The notes under the pieces are model-generated. The model was not told the origin of the DNA. It saw only the letters and a program-made list of their open reading frames with translations, and searched no databases. A program made the translations under genes and the position numbers. Below, one piece after another: positions 44,297 through 53,019 of a DNA stretch of 64,000 bases (positions are counted from its first letter, which is position 1; each line of letters opens with the position of its first letter). Source of the stretch: Paenibacillus oceani (GTDB lineage: Bacteria > Bacillota > Bacilli > Paenibacillales > NBRC-103111); contig NZ_JACXJA010000006.1 of NCBI RefSeq assembly GCF_014705615.1, forward strand, positions 124,001 through 188,000, written 5' to 3'.

Positions 44297-46579
44297 TTAT
44301 CTCCCCTCCAGCTCCCGGACTCGTTTTGTCAGCTCCTGCACAGCCTTAATCAATGGTGCGATAAACTCGGTATAACGCAAGCCGTAAACCGGTTCGCCTG
44401 TTGAACCTCCATCATTATCCTGAGGGAAGGAACGGGTCAAGGCGGCAAACTCGTTATCTGTCATCCCTAGCCGGCTGATCACCCTCTCCACATCCTGCGC
44501 GACTAATCCGTAATGGACGCGCCCGCTTTGCCCGTCCGTCATCTTATACTTGGCGGGAGTAAGCAGGTTAACGAAATCCAGTCCCAGGTCGGAAGCTTCA
44601 ACGTCGTACTTCAGCCGTTCGTCCGACGTCTGGATGACCGCATTGGCCGCGTAAATATCGTTAAACCGGTAAACCGGCTGCCCCAGATTTTGAACGCCGT
44701 CCGACGTGGGGTGCAGGTCGCCGTTTGCTTTATACAGAAACCTCGGTGTCCCGTTCAAAGAAACCGATACGTCGCCGCCTCCCGTTATCGCCTGGTCCGC
44801 CGTCGAAGTCCCGCTGCGAAGCGTCAGACGCGATACACCGTCAATCGTACCGGCGGTATAAGACGCACCGTCCTGAATGATGGACAGCTGCTTCGCCAGC
44901 CGGTCCGCCGTCCCATTGCCGGACGTAGCCGCACCGGTGACAACCGCGGTCGAACCTCCGTCGCACATTACGCCATAGCGCGTATTCTGGCTGGCATTGA
45001 CCTTCGTAGCCCTTGCCACAGCTCCGAACGCAAGCGAGAGTCCGTCCCGGCCGTTATAGGAAGCCGTCGCATTCGTACACGATATTCTCCCTCCGTACTC
45101 GCCGTGAATTCCGTTTAAACTGTTGTACACAGCCGTCGCGCTATCCGCGCTGAGTTGGGCGCCCGCCCTGGCCTCGAATCCGTTCGCCGCATTGCCTGCG
45201 GAAATCGTATTCGGAGCCACCAGCGATCCGCCGTTAAATGCAAAGCCTCCAACGAGCCGATTGCCGATAAAGAAGGCCGCGCTCGTGTTAAAGCAGCCGC
45301 CGTAGTCCGCGATCACGCCGTCCAAATAATTTCCTGCCGCTATGCAGAATTTGATCTCGATCGCGGCGGAGGTGCCTACGTAATATCCTCTTCGGCCGTT
45401 TCCCGTCGATACGGCACCTTTGCCGTACACGCCCGAGCCGCCGGCAACGCATATGCCTTGCTGGTCAAACTGGCTCACACATACGAACTCTCCGAGCGAT
45501 ATCGATCCGCCGGAAATACCAAGCGGATTTTCTCCACCAGGTGCAGCCGAGCCGCTCACGATCGTGTTGGACCCGACATAGATGCCATGCGTTCCTTTCT
45601 CCGTCCCGGTCACATTGGCTTCATTCCAATAGTCGTACATGTTGCCGACGATTCCCACATCCTCCAGGAGCCCGACACTGGAGCCTCTGACAACAATCCC
45701 GTCGGTATCGTTGTATTTAAGAATCGTGCCAATCTTGTATAGATCGGCGGAAGCCAGCGTATGCGCCGGAAATGCCGACTGGCGGTAGCGGTTGCGGACC
45801 GTGATCTGATTGGCGCCTGCCGACACGACTTCCCAAAATCCCGCATGGGCGTAATGGTTGCCGTCTCCGGACGTCTTGCGAATCATCACCCAGTCTCCTG
45901 CCGCAAAGCTTGCCGCATTCGTCACTGCGAGCGTAACGAGATAATGCCCCGCCGTCCCTGTCACGCTCGTCTGGCCGACCGCTTTGGCGGTTAAGGTTAC
46001 ATCCGCCCCTTTTATATGAATCTGCTCGGCGTTCGGATGCGTAATCCGGGTAGCTCCCGGCATCACATATGGACCCGCGGCCAAACGGATGCGGACCACC
46101 GAGCTGGACGGGATCATCCAGCGCTCGATCGCATGCAGCGCCGCATTCAGATCGGGATACTGCGAGGGCACGTCTACCGTGATATCGGCTCCGGGGGGGA
46201 CGAAATAAACGTGTCCGCCGGCTGCGTCTGCGGCCAGCTGGGCGTCGCCGTTCCAATCCGCGGCGCTCGCCAGCTCGTTTAGCTTATCCGCCACGGTGCG
46301 GCCTTTGTAGCCGACCATCGCGGCTCCCTTCGCAGGGTCCGCATTATTCGCCAGTTCCTCCCTCAAGCCGTTATCCCAAGGCTTGCCTTTATGTCCGTAA
46401 ACCGCCTCCCCGACCGTGCCCGCTTCCGCTTCTGCGAACTCCAGCTTCAGCAGCTCCGAGGACAGTAAGGCAGCGCCGCCGAGCCCTGCGGCGGCAAGCA
46501 GCTTTCTGCGGCTGATCGATGGGGCGGAGCCGCCGTTTGGCGGCAGCTCCTGACGTTGATCTTCATCCTGACGAGGCAT
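44297..46579 (-). CDS. Tat-exported beta-helix protein with phage-type S74 self-cleaving chaperone domain
   Basis: 760 residues. Tat signal ISRRKLLAAAGLGGAALLSSEL (about 23-45) is followed by AMVGYKGRTVADKLNELASA, the neck motif of phage tailspikes and tail fibres. Residues about 130-590 form a right-handed beta-helix with repeated 'ATASYNGRDGLSL'-like coils. The last 115 residues are a peptidase-S74 intramolecular chaperone: S652 and K657 in QTSDERLK form the expected cleavage dyad, followed by YGLVAQDVERVI and a C-terminal coiled coil (LIKAVQELTKRVRELEGR). In phages this domain drives trimer folding and then cuts itself off. RBS AAGGAG precedes ATG 46579. Last gene of the sialidase-like/binding-protein operon. 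No enzymatic residues assigned in the helix. Confidence 0.85.
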   Translation of the reverse strand: MPRQDEDQRQELPPNGGSAPSISRRKLLAAAGLGGAALLSSELLKLEFAEAEAGTVGEAVYGHKGKPWDNGLREELANNADPAKGAAMVGYKGRTVADKLNELASAADWNGDAQLAADAAGGHVYFVPPGADITVDVPSQYPDLNAALHAIERWMIPSSSVVRIRLAAGPYVMPGATRITHPNAEQIHIKGADVTLTAKAVGQTSVTGTAGHYLVTLAVTNAASFAAGDWVMIRKTSGDGNHYAHAGFWEVVSAGANQITVRNRYRQSAFPAHTLASADLYKIGTILKYNDTDGIVVRGSSVGLLEDVGIVGNMYDYWNEANVTGTEKGTHGIYVGSNTIVSGSAAPGGENPLGISGGSISLGEFVCVSQFDQQGICVAGGSGVYGKGAVSTGNGRRGYYVGTSAAIEIKFCIAAGNYLDGVIADYGGCFNTSAAFFIGNRLVGGFAFNGGSLVAPNTISAGNAANGFEARAGAQLSADSATAVYNSLNGIHGEYGGRISCTNATASYNGRDGLSLAFGAVARATKVNASQNTRYGVMCDGGSTAVVTGAATSGNGTADRLAKQLSIIQDGASYTAGTIDGVSRLTLRSGTSTADQAITGGGDVSVSLNGTPRFLYKANGDLHPTSDGVQNLGQPVYRFNDIYAANAVIQTSDERLKYDVEASDLGLDFVNLLTPAKYKMTDGQSGRVHYGLVAQDVERVISRLGMTDNEFAALTRSFPQDNDGGSTGEPVYGLRYTEFIAPLIKAVQELTKRVRELEGR

Positions 46580-46621
46580 TCCGAATCACTCCTTTACTGG
46601 ATGGGTGTTGCCTTGAGAGGT

Positions 46622-47974
46622 TTACTTGCGTCCTTCCGCATACTTCTTCGTCTGCTCCTCGTCGAACTGGCGCAGCGCCGTATTCAGGTCGATTTGATCC
46701 TTCACGATTTTGCCCATCAGATTGGTGATGTCGTTTAAAGCTCTGCCTGCGAATTCCGTCGGCGGGAACGGCTTGGCCGGCTTGGTTTTAAATACGGCCT
46801 GCACGTTTTTCCCTTTCAGGATGTCGAGGTTTTTGCCGAACTCGTCTTCGAACTTTTTATCCTTCAGCACCGATATTTTGCCGTCGCGCACAAGCTCCAG
46901 CTGCACTTCGTCGGAAACGACCGTACTCATGACCTGTAAAGCGGCTTCTTTGTTTTTGCTTGTTTTGGCAAGCAGCATCAGATGAATGTCAATTTGCGTG
47001 CCGATCCCCGGCTTCTCCGGGAATACCGGGTAGGAAGCCATGTCCCAATTCGTGAAGCTCGACTTGATTTTGTCGTCGTTCATAAAGCTGAGCCAGTTCA
47101 GGCCGGCGATCATGGCGATCGTCTGGGTTTGGTTAAAATCTTTTATGCCGTTGCCGAGCGATTTAATATCCGAGTTGCCCGGAATCTCGTAGATGTCTCT
47201 GACCATCTGGAACACGCGTTTCCACGCATCCGTATTAGCAATCGATTTGTAAGTGGCCGGATCGATGAGAGGCAGCTCCAACTGGGAGCCGGGACGGAAT
47301 ACCGAGTCGGGCTCCAATCCCCGATACTGCACGTTGTCCGCCACCCGCGTCAACTTTTTGGCAAGCTCCGTCACCTCTCCCCAAGTCATGCCGTCCTTCG
47401 GGTACTCGACTCCGAATTTGTTGAATATATCCTTGTTGTAGTACAACGCGTTAAACTGCAGTGTATACGGCAATCCGACCAGATAGGGGGTCTGATTCGT
47501 GATTTTGATCGATTCGAGCGCATCCGCCTTAAACCCGCTAAGAACGGTTTTTTGGCTTTGCACCAGCTCCGTCATATCGAATTGCAGATCCCACTGCTTG
47601 AAATCCTGCAGGGTGAGCGAATTCGTCGTAATGATATCCGGCACTTCTTTCGCAGCGATCAGGTTCGGCAGCGTCACCGTTTTGTTATCGATCAGCAGCG
47701 GCTTGACCGTGATATGCGGATATTTCTTTTTCACCGGCTCGATCACGTACCGCTCCATCTCTTTTTCTGTAAAATAACCGGGCCGATAACCGAAAGTGAT
47801 CGTTACCGGCTCCTGCTTCGCAGGCTGCACGGCAGCCGGCTGTGTGCCGGACGCGGCATCGGCCCCTTGACCCGAACCTCCCTCTGAAGCTTCTTTCCCT
47901 CCGCATCCGGCCAGCAATGACGCCGTCATCGCCGCGATGGCGGATAAAGCAACCGCTCTTTTTTTCCCCACCAT
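46622..47974 (-). CDS. Orphan family-1 extracellular sugar-binding lipoprotein
   Basis: 450 residues from ATG 47974 (AGGGGAG about 11 bases upstream; an earlier in-frame ATG has no RBS). Lipobox LAGC. Motifs: VTITFGYRPGYFTEKEMERYVIEPVKKKYPHI, AAKEVPDIITTNS, YPKDGMTWGEVTELAKKL, 'YRGLEPDSVFR', ending DLNTALRQFDEEQTKKYAEG. Forty-two bases separate it from the S74 protein gene downstream and 47 from the binding-protein gene upstream. It has no permease partner. Together with the next gene it gives two different binding proteins in a single operon. Confidence 0.88.
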   Translation of the reverse strand: MVGKKRAVALSAIAAMTASLLAGCGGKEASEGGSGQGADAASGTQPAAVQPAKQEPVTITFGYRPGYFTEKEMERYVIEPVKKKYPHITVKPLLIDNKTVTLPNLIAAKEVPDIITTNSLTLQDFKQWDLQFDMTELVQSQKTVLSGFKADALESIKITNQTPYLVGLPYTLQFNALYYNKDIFNKFGVEYPKDGMTWGEVTELAKKLTRVADNVQYRGLEPDSVFRPGSQLELPLIDPATYKSIANTDAWKRVFQMVRDIYEIPGNSDIKSLGNGIKDFNQTQTIAMIAGLNWLSFMNDDKIKSSFTNWDMASYPVFPEKPGIGTQIDIHLMLLAKTSKNKEAALQVMSTVVSDEVQLELVRDGKISVLKDKKFEDEFGKNLDILKGKNVQAVFKTKPAKPFPPTEFAGRALNDITNLMGKIVKDQIDLNTALRQFDEEQTKKYAEGRK

Positions 47975-48021
47975 ATGAATACCGACTCCCCTCATGTTTT
48001 CATCAGCTACAACGGACTCTC

Positions 48022-49356
48022 TTACTTGCTCTTGCTGTCCTCGATGTGACGGTTGATTTTTTGGTCAGCATCGCGTAATGCGCTGTTCAAATCCTGGCCG
48101 TTGAAATAGTCCTCGAAGCTTTTCAGCACGATTTGATTGACTGCGCTGTCTTCATAACGCGAGTAGGCCGGTGCCGGGACGGGAGAGCTTTTGAAGATCG
48201 ACTCCAACCGTTTGCCTTTCAGGAAAGGCATGTCGGCGCCCAGCTGTTTTTTCATCTCGGGGTTTTGCAGCGGAGACAGCCTGGCTGTCGTTCGCGCGCT
48301 CAGCAATTGAACCTCGTCGGAGGTAACGACCTGAAGCACCTGCATCGCTTGATCCTTATGCTTGCTCGTCTTCGTGATCGCAAGCACGTGCGCATCGACA
48401 TGGCCGTACACATTCGGCTTCTCCTTATAGCTCGGATACTGGGCCACGTCCCAATTCAAGCCGCCTGCGGCCGCTTCCTCCAATGCCAGATTCAGCAGGT
48501 TGATCGTCGTAATCATCGCCAGATTCTGGTCTTTCAGGAAAGCGGGTTTGGCATTGGCGTTCAGGAAATTCCCCGGCTTATTGCCCGGTATCGAATAGAT
48601 GGAGCGGGCAAGCTCGAACAGCCTCCTCCATTCGTCCGTGTCGATCGCGGACCTTTCATTCCCGCTGTTGACGTACGTGATCCCGAGCGGCTTGGACAAC
48701 CGGGATACCGCCTCCGGATCGAGACCCCGGTACGAGACCCCTCCCTCGCTGCGGGTAACTCTTTTTGCCAGCTCGATCGTCTCTTCCCACGTCATGCCGT
48801 CTGACGGGTACGGGACGCCGAACCGGTCGAAAAGATCTTTGTTATAGTAAATCGCATTAAACTGGACGGTAAACGGAAGGGCGTACAGCTCCCGCTGCCC
48901 CGACAATACGCGGATGGAATCCAGGACAACCGGCTCGAACCGGGACAGATCTGCGCCGTGCCGGGCGGCAAGCGGCGTCATATCATACAATAAATCGTAA
49001 GCCTGGAAAGTAGACAGTCCGCCATTCCACGTATACAGCAAATCCGGAGGCTGGCCAGCAGCCACCAAATCTTGAATCATCGTACCTTTGCCGGGCTTTA
49101 GCAACTCGATGTCGATATGCGGGTATTTCTTCTTGACCGGCTCGATAAACAACCGGCTGACGTCCTTCTCCTCAATGCCTACCGCCGGAAACAAGCTCAG
49201 CTTGACCGGTGACGTATCAAACGCCTCCGCCTTCTCCGTAGCCTTCTCCGCTGCCTTCTCCACGGTCTCCTTAGCAGGTCCGCAGCCCGCCAAGGCGGGA
49301 AGTATGCAGAAACCGGCCAAGATCGACTTCATCGTTGCAGCTTTTCCTGCCTTCAC
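48022..49356 (-). CDS. Orphan family-1 extracellular sugar-binding lipoprotein
   Basis: 444 residues; GTG start at 49356 with AAGGGGG eight bases upstream. Lipobox LAGC, then a lysine/glutamate-rich linker (AKETVEKAAEKATEKAEAF) that may span the wall. Motifs: VKLSLFPAVGIEEKDVSRLFIEPVKKKYPHID, AAGQPPDLLYTWNG, YPSDGMTWEETIELAKRV, YRGLDPEAVSRL and 'VTSDEVQLLSARTTARLSPL'. The last motif is almost the same as in the island protein at 19853 (TSDEAQMVSARQLARLTPL), so these two are the closest pair in the window, and each lies in an operon with a Tat beta-helix protein. Confidence 0.88.
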   Translation of the reverse strand: MKAGKAATMKSILAGFCILPALAGCGPAKETVEKAAEKATEKAEAFDTSPVKLSLFPAVGIEEKDVSRLFIEPVKKKYPHIDIELLKPGKGTMIQDLVAAGQPPDLLYTWNGGLSTFQAYDLLYDMTPLAARHGADLSRFEPVVLDSIRVLSGQRELYALPFTVQFNAIYYNKDLFDRFGVPYPSDGMTWEETIELAKRVTRSEGGVSYRGLDPEAVSRLSKPLGITYVNSGNERSAIDTDEWRRLFELARSIYSIPGNKPGNFLNANAKPAFLKDQNLAMITTINLLNLALEEAAAGGLNWDVAQYPSYKEKPNVYGHVDAHVLAITKTSKHKDQAMQVLQVVTSDEVQLLSARTTARLSPLQNPEMKKQLGADMPFLKGKRLESIFKSSPVPAPAYSRYEDSAVNQIVLKSFEDYFNGQDLNSALRDADQKINRHIEDSKSK

Positions 49357-49429
49357 TTGTATAGCCCCCTTAACTCCTGTAACACGCGCCCAATAATAGC
49401 CCGGATGTCCGCCGGGCGGGGGCGCACCT

Positions 49430-50398
49430 TTATTCCAGCTTCAAGCGCCAGTAAACGATTTTTACCCGGTTCCACGTATAAGTGATATATAGGTGGTCGC
49501 CCTGCGTTACGATAGCCGGATACGAAAATTCCCCCGGCTCATCTTCCAGCACAAACTCGTCCCCCCACGTATTCCCGTTGTCGTGCGAGAGACGAACGAC
49601 GAGCGGCGTTCTCGCCCCCCGGTCCTCCCCGACCGGATTGTATACGAGAGCGAGCGTTCCGCTTTGCATCCGGGCAAGATCGATGCCGCTGTTGTTATTG
49701 GGCAGCGGCGTCGCATAAGCGGGTGACCAGGTTTCCCCTTGGTCCGTGCTGTCGCTTCGGTATATCGCTCCCGCGGTGCTGCGCAGCAGCATATGAACGC
49801 CCTCGTCCGACTCCCACAGCGTCGGCTGAATGATTCCTTTCCCCGGGAACGATTCATGATCGATCGGGACGAGACTGCTTGCCTCCCACGAACCGCCGTT
49901 ATCGCAGGAGATATCGACAAAAGCGTCCCACTGCTGCAGCGTTTCGAGTGAGGCCGGCGCCAGCAGCATCCCGTTGCGCAAATAAATCGGCTTATTCCGG
50001 ACCGGCCCGCGTCCCCCCGTATCGTTCTGAACAAGCGGGACCGGCTCCGACCATCTTGCGCCGTCGTCCGTAGATGTGCACGTCAGCGTATGCCAATGAG
50101 GAATCGTATGGCCGACCTTATAATAGAGGCGGAGCTTCCCCTCGTTCGTACGAAACAGAACCGGATTCCAATGCGGCATCCCCTCGCGGTCCGCAATCTT
50201 TTGCGGCTCCGACCATTTCCCGTTCTCCCGTTTCGAGCTCCAGATCGCTACATCGCCCATTCCTTCCTTCGTGCCTCCGAACCAGGCGGCCCGAATACTC
50301 CCGTCCGGCAATACGTCCAAGGTGGAAGCATGACAGCTGGCAAACGGCCGGCGGTCACCAAAAATATATTCTTTTTCCGTAAAGCTGTACCTCAACAC
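49430..50398 (-). CDS. Sialidase-like six-bladed propeller protein with Asp boxes (cytosolic)
   Basis: 322 residues; GTG start at 50398 with GGGAG seven bases upstream. Four clear Asp boxes (SxDxGxxW) at 109-116, 164-171, 217-224 and 271-278 mark the sialidase/BNR beta-propeller. An early arginine (RRPFAS, about 17) and RNKPIYLRNG could supply the arginine triad, but the catalytic Tyr/Glu pair of true sialidases cannot be placed with confidence. There is no signal peptide, so unlike most sialidases it acts inside the cell. First gene of an operon with two binding lipoproteins and the S74 protein. It may hydrolyse or lyse an imported glycan fragment; substrate unknown. Confidence 0.78.
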   Translation of the reverse strand: MLRYSFTEKEYIFGDRRPFASCHASTLDVLPDGSIRAAWFGGTKEGMGDVAIWSSKRENGKWSEPQKIADREGMPHWNPVLFRTNEGKLRLYYKVGHTIPHWHTLTCTSTDDGARWSEPVPLVQNDTGGRGPVRNKPIYLRNGMLLAPASLETLQQWDAFVDISCDNGGSWEASSLVPIDHESFPGKGIIQPTLWESDEGVHMLLRSTAGAIYRSDSTDQGETWSPAYATPLPNNNSGIDLARMQSGTLALVYNPVGEDRGARTPLVVRLSHDNGNTWGDEFVLEDEPGEFSYPAIVTQGDHLYITYTWNRVKIVYWRLKLE

Positions 50399-50456
50399 GA
50401 CTCACTCCCATCCCGCAACACTTGATCGTTTCCGACTGCGGCCGCAATCTGGTATC

Positions 50457-50485
50457 ACTATATCCCCGTACGAACCCGTTTCCAA
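50457..50485 (-). promoter_or_regulatory. Promoter of the sialidase-like/binding-protein/S74 operon
   Basis: Minus strand: TTGGAA (50485-50480), 17-base spacer, TATAGT (50462-50457). It lies between the terminator of the AraC gene and the GTG start of the first operon gene, about 58 bases upstream of it. Confidence 0.6.
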
Positions 50486-50582
50486 GAAGCAAAACAGGCG
50501 CCCCGTGCATCAATTTTCGCACTCCGGCGACCGATGATGCATGTATCTACCTGGATGCATGTTTCCCACTCGAAGAAACGCA

Positions 50583-50626
50583 CAACAGCCAAGCCCGAAA
50601 CCTCTCGGCTTCGGGCTTGGCTGTTG
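50583..50626 (-). terminator. Terminator of the Cache/AraC regulator gene
   Basis: Perfect 17-base stem CAACAGCCAAGCCCGAA/TTCGGGCTTGGCTGTTG (arms 50583-50599 and 50610-50626) with a ten-base loop. It starts 11 bases after the stop codon; the T-run is short (TGTGCGTTTC). Confidence 0.8.
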
Positions 50627-50636
50627 CGTAATGCGT

Positions 50637-52997
50637 TCAATCCGGTATTCCAGCCGCCTCTCTGTTCGCGTCGGCTGCAATCGATTTGCGAAAATCGTTC
50701 GGGGACAAACCTTCCACCTTTTTAAACGTTCGCAGAAACGTCGTCCGGTTATGAATTCCTACCTTCTCCGCAATCGCGCCGATCGGCAGATCGGAATGGA
50801 GAAGCAGCTCCTTCGCTTTGGAGATTCGCACTTGGCTGATGTAATCGGTAATATTCATTCCGGTTTTCTCTTTGAATACGCGGGAGACGTACTTGACGGA
50901 CACGTTCATTTTATCCGCGATCTTGTCCAGATATAAATCTTCGTTGTAATGCTCGTCGATGTAGCTCATGATGGCGGACAGAAGCGCCCCCGACCTGTAA
51001 GCATGCTGCTGACGAATCATCGTCTCCGCGATCCCGCTATACAACCTGTGCAGCAGCTGCCGCCTCTCCTCCGGGTCGGCGGCGCTAGCCTGGAAGCGGA
51101 ATAGCTGTTCCTCTTCCCGCTCCGTTAAAACCGCAGCGACGCCGATGCCCTTCTCGGACACAAATCTCAGCCCAGTATAGGCCATATCCGAGATGAGCGA
51201 GTGAAGCTGTTCGGCGGAACCGCCCTTGAGCTCGCATGACCTCAAAAGGTGATCGACCGCCTCCGACAAGCCCCCTTCGTCCCCCAGCTTCAGCAGATTC
51301 AGCAGCTTGTTTTCGTCGGAGAACAAATAGGAAGCGTCTACTCTCCTATCTGGCTTGTCCTCCCTCAGAATGACAAAATCCGGAGAGGACGTTTTCCTTC
51401 GCAACTGGTCCATTGCCTCCCGGTAAGACCGCGGGATGCCGTCCAGCCCCGGGTATAAACGGCCTGTCTCGATATGGACGCTGCAATAGATCGCATCATA
51501 CCGGAACGTTTCCGCCAACTGCTCCAGCCCTGAACGGATGCCGGCGAACTCCTCCTCGTCGTCCAAATTAACGACGCAAATATATTGATGCTGCCTGCAC
51601 TCAAGAACGTACAGATCGGCATAATCCTGAAGCGTTCCCCAGATCAGTTTCTTAAGCTTGCTATGAATGAGCATCCGGTCGACATCCTGCACCCCGGAAT
51701 AAAATGTCGTCTTAAACTCGAACAGGATCGTACAGCACGCAAAGCCGCTTTTCGAATATCCCATCTGATCGAGCAGCAGGCTTTGCTGTTCCCGGGACAG
51801 CTTGCCGCCCTGCAGCAATTGAAGCAAGGCAACGTCCAAATATTCCGTGGACACGTTGCGCAGCTTCTCCTCGAACTGCCGGTTGTACCGAAGCAGCTGA
51901 TCGATGCCTTGACCGATCCTCTCAAACTCGTCTGATGGCGTTACACGGCCGGGCGCCGGCTCTGCCCCGTTTTCGCCTTGATTGAGGATTTCCGAGATGC
52001 GCCGGATCGGATTGTAGATCCGAAAAGTAAATACGAATGAAAACGCAATGCTGATTACGCCCAATACGGCGCAAATCAGGAGCAGCATGTTGACGATGCC
52101 CCCAGCCTGCTTATTGAATTCGGCGGCAGGGGTGAGCGCGTAGTACTTCCATCCGTATATGTCGGATTGGACGATGGCCGCCAAATACTTTTTCCCTTCG
52201 ATGGATATCGCCTCGGACAAGGCGGCCGGCTTGCCGGCTATCCGGTCGATCTCTCCGGCGGTTTCGCTATTGGGAAACGCCTGATCCGAAGCTAGAATAA
52301 AACGACCGTCACCGCTGGTTACGATGAAGCGGGTGTTCGGGTATGCGACGTTTCCCGAGAGCGTTTTGCGGATCGCGTCAAGTGATACGGAGGCCACGAT
52401 GACGGCTTTGTTTCCCTGAATGACGCCCGAGGTCAGGAGCGGAACAACCTCCCTTTCGTAAAACGGAGTTTGGACCATGGAGCGGTCCAATATTTCTACC
52501 TGCGGCGCGTCGGTTCGTTTCCGTTCCCAGAAGCTCCGGTCATACTCGGCGAACCGGTAAAAACCGGTGAAAAAGGAACCAAAATCTTCCACTCCTCCGC
52601 TGGTGTAAACTTTATCATTATCGACATACACGAAAATTTCGTCCGTCGTCGTGTTTGCGATCGAACGGATTCGCCTCAAGCCGTTCAGCAGTTGATGAAC
52701 CTCCGTCCGTTCTTCCAGTGAATAAGCGGCGAAAGGCTTCATGAGCCGGATGACGGACGTGTCGCCAAACAGGCCGACAATCGATTCCTGGACCATCTGC
52801 AGGTCGTTATCTATCGCTAGGGCTGAAGACCGCATGTTCATCGTTATTTTCTCTGTAAACTCCCGCTTGAATTGATCGACGAAGCGGTCGTAGGTGAACG
52901 TACCGATCAATGCGATCGGAAGCAGCAGCGATAAGAAATATAGCAAAATTTGAACGAAAAGGCGGTTGACCCGAAAATACTTCCTCCATAAGTTCAT
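50637..52997 (-). CDS. Membrane-bound AraC-type regulator with extracellular Cache-like sensor
   Basis: 786 residues; ATG 52997 follows GGGGGAAG. A first membrane helix (about 10-32; FVQILLYFLSLLLPIALIG), a 250-residue extracellular double-Cache-like domain, a second helix (about 290-315; GIVNMLLLICAVLGVISIAFSFVF) and a HAMP-like segment lead to a cytosolic regulatory region (about 390-640). The AraC domain (about 680-786) has both helix-turn-helix motifs (LYLDKIADKMNVSVKYVSRVF; LPIGAIAEKVGIHNRTTFL) and ends SPNDFRK. It thus binds DNA from the membrane. It follows the binding-protein gene by 22 bases; the pair looks like a sensor unit that could control the operon encoded directly downstream. 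Confidence 0.9.
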   Translation of the reverse strand: MNLWRKYFRVNRLFVQILLYFLSLLLPIALIGTFTYDRFVDQFKREFTEKITMNMRSSALAIDNDLQMVQESIVGLFGDTSVIRLMKPFAAYSLEERTEVHQLLNGLRRIRSIANTTTDEIFVYVDNDKVYTSGGVEDFGSFFTGFYRFAEYDRSFWERKRTDAPQVEILDRSMVQTPFYEREVVPLLTSGVIQGNKAVIVASVSLDAIRKTLSGNVAYPNTRFIVTSGDGRFILASDQAFPNSETAGEIDRIAGKPAALSEAISIEGKKYLAAIVQSDIYGWKYYALTPAAEFNKQAGGIVNMLLLICAVLGVISIAFSFVFTFRIYNPIRRISEILNQGENGAEPAPGRVTPSDEFERIGQGIDQLLRYNRQFEEKLRNVSTEYLDVALLQLLQGGKLSREQQSLLLDQMGYSKSGFACCTILFEFKTTFYSGVQDVDRMLIHSKLKKLIWGTLQDYADLYVLECRQHQYICVVNLDDEEEFAGIRSGLEQLAETFRYDAIYCSVHIETGRLYPGLDGIPRSYREAMDQLRRKTSSPDFVILREDKPDRRVDASYLFSDENKLLNLLKLGDEGGLSEAVDHLLRSCELKGGSAEQLHSLISDMAYTGLRFVSEKGIGVAAVLTEREEEQLFRFQASAADPEERRQLLHRLYSGIAETMIRQQHAYRSGALLSAIMSYIDEHYNEDLYLDKIADKMNVSVKYVSRVFKEKTGMNITDYISQVRISKAKELLLHSDLPIGAIAEKVGIHNRTTFLRTFKKVEGLSPNDFRKSIAADANREAAGIPD

Positions 52998-53019
52998 TGC
53001 AAACTTCCCCCACACCGCT

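Noticed and set aside
44297-46579. Treating the S74 beta-helix gene as part of a prophage
   Set aside because: It has a Tat signal and lies in an operon with binding lipoproteins; no tail, capsid, portal or integrase genes are seen within the window.
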